Origin: an uncultured Paracoccaceae bacterium
GTDB lineage: Bacteria; Pseudomonadota; Alphaproteobacteria; Rhodobacterales; Rhodobacteraceae
Assembly (NCBI GenBank): GCA_937900975.1
Contig: CALCPC010000799.1
Location: 1-7,651 of the forward strand
Length of the DNA stretch: 7,651 nucleotides
Direction: 5' to 3'
Below, piece after piece: positions 1 to 5,686 of the stretch (position 1 is the first letter of the stretch; the number at the start of each line of letters is the position of its first letter). A program made the position numbers and the translations under genes. The notes beneath the pieces were generated by a model. It ran no database searches, was not told the DNA's origin, and saw nothing but the letters and a program-made list of their open reading frames with translations.

Positions 1-3000
1 AACCGCGACGCCTATGTGGAGCGTGTGCTTGCCGCCGCGCAGGCGGGGCTCGACAAAAACGGGCTGGAGCATGAGACGGTGGCGATCACCGATATCGATC
101 AGACCGAGATCGAGTATTTCAACCCCTCCAACCGCTTCGACGCCGAAGGTCTGACCAGCGTGATCGCCGCGGTCGAGGAACGTCGCAAGCTGCGCAACGA
201 CATCGAGCAGGATGCGATGATCCGCATCCGCGCGCGCAATCTTGAGGCGGAAAAGCAGGCGCTGGATATCGAGCGCGAGAGCGAAGAGGCGCGGCTGGAG
301 CAGGAGCGTGAGGTCGAGTTCCGCCGCGCCCAGCAGCGTGCCGATCTGGCGCGGGAGCGCGCCGAGCGGGAGAAAGAGGCCGAGCAAGCCACGCTGTTGT
401 CGCGGGAGGCCATCGAGACGGCCAAGATCGCCAACGACCGCCAGATCGCCGAGGCGCGCATCGCCAGCGAGCGCGACGTGCGGCGCCAGGAGATCGAGCG
501 TCAGAAAACCATCGACGAGGCCGAGATCGCAACGCGCGAACTGGTCGAGAAGGCGCGGATCCAGCAGGAGACCTCCGTCACCGCTGAGCGGATCCGCACG
601 ACCGAGCAAACCGAGGCAGCCGAGATCGCCGCCCGCGAGGCCATCGACAAGGCCCGTATCGCGCAGGAGCGCGCGGTAACCGAGGCGCGGATCGCCAAGG
701 ATGAAGAAACCCAGGCGCGTGAGATTGCCCGCCAAAAGGCCGTCGACGCCGCCGACATCGCCGCGCGCGAGCTGATCGAAACGGCAAAGATCGCGCAGCA
801 ACAGACGGTGACTGAGGCGCGGATCGCGCTGGAGAAAACCACGCGGGAGCAAGAGATCGCCCGCAACCTCGCCATCGAAGAGGCCGAGATCGCCAGCCGC
901 GAGGCCGCCGAGAAGCTGCGGATTGCGCAGGAGAAGACGGTGAACGCCGAGCGCATTTCGTCGGATCGGGCAACGCGGGAGTTGGAGATCAAGCGCAAGG
1001 AAGCGTTGGAGGCATCTGAAGTCGCCTCGGGCCAGGCGGTGGAGGCCGCGAAGATCGCGCGCGAAAAGGCCCTGGCGGTAGAGCGCATCGCGTCCGAGGA
1101 AGAGACCCGCGCGCGTGAGATCGCGCGCCAGCGGATGCTGGACGCCGCCCAAATCGAGGCGTCGGAGGCGACCTCGACCGAGCGGATCCAGCAGGAGGAG
1201 CGGGTGCGCGCGCTGGAGATCGCGCGCAACAAAGCCATCGACGAGGCCGAGATCGCCAGCCGCGAGGCGGTGGAGACCGCGCGCATCGCGCAGGACCGGG
1301 CGCTCAGCGTTGAGCGTCTGGCCGCCGAAGAGAGCACAGAGGCACGGGGCGTGGCGAAGGCCCGGGCGCTGGAGGCCGCCGAGATCGCGAAGGCGGAGGC
1401 CACGCAAGCCGCCGAAATCGCGCGGGAGAAGAACCTGGCCGCCGAACGCATCGCGTCCGAGGAAGAGACTCGCAAGCTGGAGCTCGCGCGCCAGCGGATC
1501 CTGGACGCGGCCCAAATCGAGGCGTCGGAGGCGACCTCGACCGAGCGGATCCAGCAGGAAGAGCGCGTGCGCGCGTTGGAGATTGCGCGCAACAAAGCCA
1601 TCGACGAGGCCGAGATCGCCAGCCGCAAGGCGGTGGAGATCGCGCGGATCGCGCAGGAGCGCGCGCTTGGCGTCGAGCGTTTGGCCGCCGAAGAGACCAC
1701 CGAAGAGCGCGGCGTCGCCAAAGCGCGCGCGCTGGAGGCCGCCGAGATCGCGAAAGCGGAAGCGACCGAGGCCGCGCGGATTGCCCGCGACAAAGCCATC
1801 GCCGCCGCCCGCATCGCCTATGAGGAAGAGACCCGCGCCCGCGAGATCGCGCGCAACCGCGCCGTGGATATCGCCAATCTTTCGGCGCAGGAGGACGTGT
1901 CGGCCGCCCGCATCGCCGAAGAGCAGAAGACCCGCGCCGCCGAGATCGCGAAAGAGGCCGAGATCCGGTCGCGCGAGATCGAAAAGCAAGAGGCGATCGA
2001 AGCCGCCGAAATCAGCTCTCGCCGCTTGGTCGAGGGGCAGCGGATCGAGAAAGAGGCCGAAACGACGGCCGAGAAGATCGCCCGCGACCGCCGGATCCGG
2101 GATCTGGAGATTGCGCGGAACAAGGCGCTCGACGCCGCTCAGATCGCCGCCGACGAGGCTGTGGAGGCCGCGCGGGTGGCCAAGGCGCGCACCGTCGACG
2201 CCGAAAAGATCGCAGCCGAACAGGTGCTTGATGCGCGCAAGCTAGAGCGCCGCAAAGCGCTGGAACAGCTTGAAATCTCTCGCGTGCAGGCGCTGCGAGA
2301 GGCCGAGATCGCAAGCCAGGAGGAGATCGAGCGCGCCGAAATCGCCAAAGAACGCGGCCTTGACGATGCCCGCATCGGCCACCAGACCGAGCGGCGGAAG
2401 CTGGAGATCGGGCGCGAGCGTGCGGTCGAAGTGGCCGGGATGGAAAAGGCCATCGCGCTTTACCAAAAATCGCTTGAAGAAAGCGCGGCCGCGGTGGAGG
2501 CCGAGCGGGCCCGCGCCAAGGCCACAGAGGCGGCAGAACGGGTGAAGACCGCCGCCGAAACCGAGGCCGCGAACCGCACCAAATCCGTGGCGCTCACCCA
2601 TGCCGAACGCGATGCTGCGGAAAAGCGCATCGCCGCGGAGGCCGAGCAGATCCGCGCCGCCGTCGCCGCCGAGGCGCAGAAACTGATCAACGAGGCCGAG
2701 AACATCCTCACCGACGAGGCCCGCCACAGCCTGTTCAAGCGCAAGATGCTGGAGCATGTCGAAGGCATCGTCTCGGCCAGTGTCAAACCGCTGGAAAAAG
2801 TCAGCGACATCAAGATCATGCAGCTTGGCGGCTCTGGCACGCAAGGTCTGGATTGGAGCGGCGGCAGCAGCGGTCCGGGCGGTGGAGACCCGCTGGGCGG
2901 CGCCCCCAGCCCGACCGACGAGGTGATGAACTCTGCCCTCCGCTACCGCGTGCAAGCGCCCTTCGTCGACAGCCTGATGAAGGAGATCGGCATCGACGGC

Positions 3001-3132
3001 AAGGATATGGGCCGCTCGGCCAAAATCCGCACCGCCTCCGACATGACGCGCGCGACCTCCGAGATTGCGCGGGCCCAGGCGGCGGAGGGGAAAGCCGCCG
3101 CCAAGCCCCCAAGCGGCCGGGATAAGGGCTGA
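1..3132 (+). CDS. Giant flotillin-family (SPFH/Band 7) protein, 5'-truncated by the window edge
   Basis: The frame is open from base 1, so the true start and most of the SPFH domain lie upstream; the GTG at 16 is internal. Of 1043 visible residues, the first ~50 match the exit of a flotillin SPFH domain (DQTEIEYFNP and FDAEGL, then ERRKLRNDIEQD). From about residue 75 the chain becomes Ala/Glu/Arg/Ile-rich coiled coil, and residues 135-816 form 62 unbroken 11-residue repeats. Residues ~890-1000 resemble the flotillin C-terminal domain (EKVSDIKIMQLGG, a Gly/Ser/Pro-rich linker, then ALRYRVQAPFVDSLMKEIG). The tail is Ala/Lys-rich. Flotillins are inner-membrane scaffold proteins that oligomerise through SPFH and coiled-coil regions and organise membrane microdomains. 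Bacterial flotillins usually have a coiled coil of a few hundred residues at most, so this one is unusually long. Family assignment is firm; a specific role here is not. The next gene begins 2 nt after the TGA. Confidence 0.93.
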   Translation, partial: NRDAYVERVLAAAQAGLDKNGLEHETVAITDIDQTEIEYFNPSNRFDAEGLTSVIAAVEERRKLRNDIEQDAMIRIRARNLEAEKQALDIERESEEARLEQEREVEFRRAQQRADLARERAEREKEAEQATLLSREAIETAKIANDRQIAEARIASERDVRRQEIERQKTIDEAEIATRELVEKARIQQETSVTAERIRTTEQTEAAEIAAREAIDKARIAQERAVTEARIAKDEETQAREIARQKAVDAADIAARELIETAKIAQQQTVTEARIALEKTTREQEIARNLAIEEAEIASREAAEKLRIAQEKTVNAERISSDRATRELEIKRKEALEASEVASGQAVEAAKIAREKALAVERIASEEETRAREIARQRMLDAAQIEASEATSTERIQQEERVRALEIARNKAIDEAEIASREAVETARIAQDRALSVERLAAEESTEARGVAKARALEAAEIAKAEATQAAEIAREKNLAAERIASEEETRKLELARQRILDAAQIEASEATSTERIQQEERVRALEIARNKAIDEAEIASRKAVEIARIAQERALGVERLAAEETTEERGVAKARALEAAEIAKAEATEAARIARDKAIAAARIAYEEETRAREIARNRAVDIANLSAQEDVSAARIAEEQKTRAAEIAKEAEIRSREIEKQEAIEAAEISSRRLVEGQRIEKEAETTAEKIARDRRIRDLEIARNKALDAAQIAADEAVEAARVAKARTVDAEKIAAEQVLDARKLERRKALEQLEISRVQALREAEIASQEEIERAEIAKERGLDDARIGHQTERRKLEIGRERAVEVAGMEKAIALYQKSLEESAAAVEAERARAKATEAAERVKTAAETEAANRTKSVALTHAERDAAEKRIAAEAEQIRAAVAAEAQKLINEAENILTDEARHSLFKRKMLEHVEGIVSASVKPLEKVSDIKIMQLGGSGTQGLDWSGGSSGPGGGDPLGGAPSPTDEVMNSALRYRVQAPFVDSLMKEIGIDGKDMGRSAKIRTASDMTRATSEIARAQAAEGKAAAKPPSGRDKG
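403..2448 (+). repeat. Array of 62 in-frame 33-bp (11-residue hendecad) coding repeats
   Basis: Cutting the flotillin reading frame every 33 bp from 403 gives 62 consecutive 11-residue units in one phase. The rough consensus is x-x-A-(V/I/L)-x-x-A-x-I-A-x. Position 9 is Ile in most units, position 10 usually Ala, and position 4 usually Val, Ile, Leu or Thr. Examples are REAIETAKIAN, ERAVTEARIAK and NKAIDEAEIAS. Hendecads (11 residues per three helical turns) are known to form nearly straight or right-handed coiled coils. At 1.5 Å rise per residue the 682 residues would span about 100 nm as one helix. Weaker units in the same phase continue on both sides, for example NLEAEKQALDI upstream and SAAAVEAERAR downstream. 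The DNA looks repetitive only because it encodes this protein repeat; it is not CRISPR-like. Confidence 0.93.
1063..1788 (+). repeat. 363-bp tandem duplication inside the flotillin coiled coil
   Basis: Bases 1063-1425 and 1426-1788 encode two 121-residue blocks (11 hendecads each) that differ at 14 positions, about 88% identical by direct comparison. The DNA is also close: 1147-1196 and 1510-1559 are identical over 50 nt. A third, partial echo (DKAIAAARIAYEEETRAREIAR) follows at 1789. The length is an exact multiple of 33 bp, so the duplication preserves both frame and hendecad phase. This fits in-frame unequal recombination as the way the array grew. Confidence 0.92.
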
Positions 3133-3134
3133 GG

Positions 3135-3572
3135 ATGGCGCGGGTTTTCGTCTCCTCCGTCATTGGCGCGCCCGCCCCCCGGGTGTGGGACCGGGTGCGC
3201 GATTTCAATGCGTTGCCGAAATGGCATCCCCGGATCCGCGACAGCCGGATCGAGGATGCGCTGCCCGCCGATAAGGTCGGCTGCATCCGCAACTTTCACC
3301 TTCAAAACGGCGATAACTTACGAGAGCAGCTTCTCGGCCTGTCAGATTATGACATGTTTTGCACCTACGCGATCCTTGAGAGCCCGATGCCGCTTGAGGA
3401 CTATATCGCGACCCTCCGCCTCACCCCGATCACCGAAGGCGACCGCACGTTCATCGAATGGACGGCAGAGTTTTCCTGCGATCCCGGCGATGAGGCGGAT
3501 CTTGTACAGGGCATCGGCACGAATGTGTTTCAGGGCGGGTTTGACGCGCTGAAACGCCATTTCGGCGGTTAG
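3135..3572 (+). CDS. SRPBCC-superfamily (START/Bet v1-like) small-molecule-binding protein, copy A
   Basis: This 145-residue protein has the layout of single-domain SRPBCC (polyketide cyclase-like) proteins: an N-terminal strand (VFVSSVIGAPAPRVW), a helix, then a beta-rich middle and a C-terminal helix ending in GGFDALKRHFGG. Motifs shared with the second copy at 4102 are RDFN (22-25), WHP (30-32), VGC (48-50) and LREQLL (62-67). SRPBCC folds enclose a deep hydrophobic pocket that holds lipids, aromatics or quinones; the ligand here is unknown. No signal peptide or hydrophobic tail is visible, so it should be cytoplasmic, unlike CoxG proteins that carry a C-terminal membrane anchor. The ATG lies 2 nt after the flotillin stop, with a plausible Shine-Dalgarno run (AAGGG, 3124-3128) inside the flotillin gene, so the two are likely co-transcribed. 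An enzyme role cannot be excluded. Confidence 0.85.
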   Translation: MARVFVSSVIGAPAPRVWDRVRDFNALPKWHPRIRDSRIEDALPADKVGCIRNFHLQNGDNLREQLLGLSDYDMFCTYAILESPMPLEDYIATLRLTPITEGDRTFIEWTAEFSCDPGDEADLVQGIGTNVFQGGFDALKRHFGG

Positions 3573-3610
3573 CCGGAAAAAAATGGGTCGAAAAGGCCCG
3601 AACCGAACCA

Positions 3611-3616
3611 GGGAGG
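3611..3616 (+). promoter_or_regulatory. Strong Shine-Dalgarno site GGGAGG deciding the start at 3622
   Basis: GGGAGG sits 5 nt before the ATG at 3622. The earlier in-frame ATG at 3583 has only an A-rich stretch upstream and would place 13 polar residues before the signal peptide, so 3622 is the better start. Confidence 0.8.
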
Positions 3617-3621
3617 ATACG

Positions 3622-4089
3622 ATGAAGACACTGATAGCAACGCTCACAGCCCTGACGATCAGCGCGGGGGCCGCGCTGGCCGATGGCCACGCCCGCAGCC
3701 TGCCGCCGCTGGTCTTGCAACCCAATCCCGAGATGGTGACGTTTGAGCATATCGAAGCGCTCAACGCGTGCGACTGGGATCGGCTGATGGCGCAGTATCC
3801 CGAGGAAGTGCTGTTCATCCTGCCAGGCGGCGTCTGGATCGAGGGGCGGGCCGCGATCGGCGACGTTTTCGCCGGGTTCTGCACGCCCCGCAGCGATGGC
3901 GGCTTTCTTGGCGCCACGTTTATCGCCGAAAAGGTCAAAACCGTGGGCGACACCGTCAACGTCTCCTGGCGGGTGGAGGCGGACTGGCTGGCCGAACCCT
4001 ATAAGGGCGCCGACGCTTATGTCACACGCGATGGGCTGATGTATGCCCAGGTGACGACGTTCGACCCCGCGGACATGGTCTTCAAGTAA
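3622..4089 (+). CDS. Exported NTF2-like / SnoaL-like protein
   Basis: The 155-residue product begins with a classic Sec signal peptide: MK, then a hydrophobic stretch (LIATLTALTISAGAALA) with an ALA-D cleavage site after about residue 20. This predicts a soluble periplasmic protein. The mature part resembles the NTF2/SnoaL-like (DUF4440-type) fold: a helix (TFEHIEALNACDWDRLMAQY), a strand with a conserved-looking PGGVWIEGRAAI turn, and C-terminal strands (TVNVSWRVEAD, AYVTRDGLMYAQVTTFD). NTF2-like folds form a cone with a ligand pocket and include isomerases, cyclases and non-catalytic binders; no known active-site set is evident. The mature chain has just two cysteines (C50 and C87), which could form a disulfide in the periplasm. 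The gene lies between two SRPBCC paralogs, 49 nt after the first and 12 nt before the second. Fold assignment is by pattern only. Confidence 0.8.
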   Translation: MKTLIATLTALTISAGAALADGHARSLPPLVLQPNPEMVTFEHIEALNACDWDRLMAQYPEEVLFILPGGVWIEGRAAIGDVFAGFCTPRSDGGFLGATFIAEKVKTVGDTVNVSWRVEADWLAEPYKGADAYVTRDGLMYAQVTTFDPADMVFK

Positions 4090-4101
4090 GGGCGGGGGGT
4101 C

Positions 4102-4542
4102 ATGGTCCACGTTCTGCGCAGCACCGTGCTCGACGCGCCGATTGAGGCCGCGTGGGAGGTTCTGCGCGATTTCAACGGCCACGACCGCTGGCATCCGGCG
4201 ATCGCGACAAGCGCCGTCGACCGGGGCCGGGGGGCGGATGAGGTTGGCTGTGTCCGCCGCTTCCGCCTCAACGACGGGGGGGAGCTGCGCGAGCAGCTTC
4301 TCACCCTTTCCGATCTTGAGACCGCCTACAGCTACTGCCTGCTCGAGACGCCGATCCCGCTGTTTAACTATGTGGCGCATGTCCGGCTGATGCCCGTCAC
4401 CGATGGCGATGCGACGTTCTGGCAATGGGAAAGCCGGTTCGACACGCCCGCGGGGCAAGGCGCAACACTGGGCGCGCTGGTGGGCGAGACAATTTACCAA
4501 GCCGGGTTCGACGCGATCCGGGCGCATATGGGGCTTTCATGA
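4102..4542 (+). CDS. SRPBCC-superfamily small-molecule-binding protein, copy B
   Basis: This 146-residue protein aligns almost without gaps to copy A (3135-3572) at roughly 40% identity by eye. It keeps RDFN (22-25), WHP (30-32), VGC (48-50), F54 and LREQLL (62-67) at the same positions. The core is therefore likely the same fold, with pocket residues that may differ: the 35-47 segment and the C-terminal third are the most divergent. No signal peptide or membrane tail is seen. Its TGA overlaps the ATG of the FAD-subunit gene (ATGA at 4539), implying translational coupling to the molybdenum hydroxylase. SRPBCC proteins are known companions of this enzyme superfamily (CoxG in CO dehydrogenase clusters, linked to quinone coupling). 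A similar job is plausible but inferred. The start is preceded by AAGGG at 4088-4092, 9 nt upstream. Confidence 0.86.
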   Translation: MVHVLRSTVLDAPIEAAWEVLRDFNGHDRWHPAIATSAVDRGRGADEVGCVRRFRLNDGGELREQLLTLSDLETAYSYCLLETPIPLFNYVAHVRLMPVTDGDATFWQWESRFDTPAGQGATLGALVGETIYQAGFDAIRAHMGLS

Positions 4543-5339
4543 CTGTCTCCGTTGATCACTTCGCCACCGTGGCAGAGCTGGCCCGCGCGCTCGGCCCCGA
4601 CACCCGGGTTCTGGCCGGCGGCACGCTGGTGATGCGCGATGTCAATTACGGCCAGGCGGGGGCTGCGCGCTTGGCCTATACGACCGATCCCGCGCTGACC
4701 GAGATCCGGGCCGAGGCGGGGCGGATCGTGCTGGGCGCGGGGGTGACGATGGCCGCCGTGAGCGCGCGGCCAGAGCTGTCGTTTCTCGCGCCCGTCGCGC
4801 GGCAGATCGGCGGTCCGGCTGTGCGCAGCATGGCGACCGTGGGCGGCAACCTCTTCGCGCCGCACCCTTATGGCGACTTCGCGACGGCGCTCCTGGCGCG
4901 CGACGGTGTTGCCGAGATGGCCGATGGCGCGGCGCGCCCCTTGGCCGATCTGCTGGCCCGCCGCGCGGCGCGCCCGGGGTTTGTCCGCGCCGTCAGCCTC
5001 GCCCGCCCGCAGACGGGGGAGTTTCGCTTCCGCAAAGTCTCGCGGGTAAAGCCAAAGGGCGTGTCGGTGATGTCGATGGCGGCGTGGCTGCCGGGGGCCG
5101 CGGGCCGGATCACCGGTGCGCGGGTCGCCTATGGCGCGATGGCCGAACCGCCCGTGCGCGTGGCTCCGGTTGAGCGGGCGCTCGAAGGTGCAGCGCTCGC
5201 CGCGGCGGCCATCGCCCGCGCGACCGCCGCGGCGACCGAGGGGCTCAACCCGCCCGACGATGCCCTGGCCTCGGGCTGGTATCGGCGCGAAACCGCGCCC
5301 GTCCATCTGCGCCGCTTGTTAGAGGAGCGCGCCGGATGA
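4539..5339 (+). CDS. Molybdenum hydroxylase FAD-binding (medium, CoxM-like) subunit
   Basis: The 266-residue product matches the FAD domain of the xanthine dehydrogenase / CO dehydrogenase medium subunit (FAD_binding_5 plus CO_deh_flav_C). The two flavin-binding loops are visible: AGGT at 26-29 and TVGGNL at 100-105, the latter followed by HPYGDF. The C-terminal domain contains FRFRKVSRVKPKG. The subunit takes electrons from the [2Fe-2S] subunit and passes them to an external acceptor. At 266 residues it is slightly short for CoxM-type proteins (about 280-290), but all recognisable blocks are present. The frame is open further upstream, yet the ATG at 4539 is chosen because it overlaps the previous stop as ATGA and starts directly at the usual N-terminal strand region. 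The specific electron acceptor (NAD, quinone or other) cannot be read from this sequence. Confidence 0.92.
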   Translation: MTVSVDHFATVAELARALGPDTRVLAGGTLVMRDVNYGQAGAARLAYTTDPALTEIRAEAGRIVLGAGVTMAAVSARPELSFLAPVARQIGGPAVRSMATVGGNLFAPHPYGDFATALLARDGVAEMADGAARPLADLLARRAARPGFVRAVSLARPQTGEFRFRKVSRVKPKGVSVMSMAAWLPGAAGRITGARVAYGAMAEPPVRVAPVERALEGAALAAAAIARATAAATEGLNPPDDALASGWYRRETAPVHLRRLLEERAG

Positions 5340-5686
5340 TCCGCCCAAGGCCGCGCAGCACACCCAATCCCGCACCGGACAGCCGCCGGGCCCCCGTGGT
5401 CCCCAGCCGCACGCGCGCCCCCGGCGCGTTCGCGAAACGCCGCGCGCAAACCCGCCCGCCCCCAGCCCCGTCCGCAGCCCCGCCGACCGGCCCCGGCCGG
5501 CGGCGCCCCAGACCGAACCGCGATGCTGCGCGCCCACGCAGACGCTGCGCCGCCGTCGACGCCGGGCGCCGGGGCGTCGCGTCGGTGCCGCTTTGCGCCG
5601 CGCCTTTTACACCGCGTGCCGCCGCCCTCTTTCTCTTCCTCGTCGTCAGAGTACAAGACGCATTCTTCCGAAAGGACCGGCGATGA
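5336..5686 (+). CDS. Doubtful Arg/Pro-rich 116-residue reading frame bridging two hydroxylase genes
   Basis: An open frame starts with an ATG that overlaps the FAD-gene stop (ATGA at 5336) and ends with a TGA that overlaps the iron-sulfur gene start (ATGA at 5683). This would make perfect coupling on both sides, and third codon positions are mostly G or C. Against it, the product has 26 Arg and 21 Pro in 116 residues, no recognisable domain, and the look of out-of-frame high-GC sequence. The only feature is a hydrophobic patch near the C-terminus (AAALFLFLVV). There is no good Shine-Dalgarno of its own beyond GAGG-like bases in the end of the FAD gene. It may be a translational bridge, a small basic protein or chance. 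Confidence 0.22.
   Translation: MIRPRPRSTPNPAPDSRRAPVVPSRTRAPGAFAKRRAQTRPPPAPSAAPPTGPGRRRPRPNRDAARPRRRCAAVDAGRRGVASVPLCAAPFTPRAAALFLFLVVRVQDAFFRKDRR
5481..5505 (+). other. GC-rich hairpin 1 in the spacer
   Basis: The arms are C-GCCG-(bulged A)-CCGGC and GCCGG-CGGC-G around a CCCG loop, giving about 10 G-C pairs with one bulge. No T-run follows, so it is not a standard terminator. It could stabilise or pause the transcript; any function is inferred. Confidence 0.35.
5557..5579 (+). other. GC-rich hairpin 2 in the spacer
   Basis: CGACGCC (5557-5563) pairs with GGCGTCG (5573-5579) across a 9-nt loop, a 7-bp stem. No U-tract follows. In DNA this rich in G and C such stems arise often by chance. 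Confidence 0.3.
5671..5676 (+). promoter_or_regulatory. Shine-Dalgarno site AAAGGA for the iron-sulfur subunit
   Basis: AAAGGA lies 6 nt before the ATG at 5683. It supports this start over further in-frame upstream starts (frame open from 5593), which would add unrelated residues before the normal MSKKPLSFTLN beginning. Confidence 0.75.

Larger units (their letters stand above)
5340..5682. other. 343-nt C-rich spacer inside the hydroxylase operon
   Basis: FAD and iron-sulfur genes of this enzyme class are usually adjacent or overlapping, so a gap this long is out of place. The + strand is extremely rich in C, with many CCGCCC- and CCCCAG-like runs, until about 5620, where it turns pyrimidine-rich (TCTTTCTCTTCCTCG). 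It contains two GC-rich hairpins (5481-5505 and 5557-5579) but no U-tract after either. I see no convincing alphaproteobacterial -35/-10 pair, no tRNA and no recognisable protein remnant. A doubtful reading frame covering the whole spacer is listed separately. Confidence 0.7.

Noticed and set aside
501..1814. Long minus-strand open frame (437 codons) opposite the flotillin
   Set aside because: It is Ser/Ala/Arg-rich and repeats with the coding repeats of the + strand; it is the antisense shadow of the hendecad array.
1115..2245. 376-codon + strand frame inside the flotillin
   Set aside because: It is an Arg/Pro/Ser-rich out-of-frame reading of the repeats, with no start signal and no family resemblance.
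403..2448. Regular 33-bp periodicity resembling a CRISPR or satellite array
   Set aside because: There are no alternating unique spacers, the units vary mostly as coding sequence does, and the period equals 11 codons of a coiled coil.
3563..3583. Short hairpin CGGC–GCCG next to an A-run at the end of SRPBCC copy A
   Set aside because: The stem is only 4 bp and the run is of A on the + strand, so it would not end + strand transcripts; a minus-strand terminator makes no sense without minus-strand genes.
3583..3621. Upstream ATG for the NTF2-like protein
   Set aside because: It lacks a Shine-Dalgarno and would bury the signal peptide behind 13 charged and polar residues; 3622 has GGGAGG at ideal spacing.
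3451..4527. 358-codon minus-strand open frame
   Set aside because: It runs antisense to three well-supported genes and its product has no recognisable domain; open antisense frames are common at this GC level.
4494..5306. 270-codon minus-strand open frame
   Set aside because: It is antisense to the FAD-subunit gene and has an Arg/Gly/His-rich composition with no known motif.
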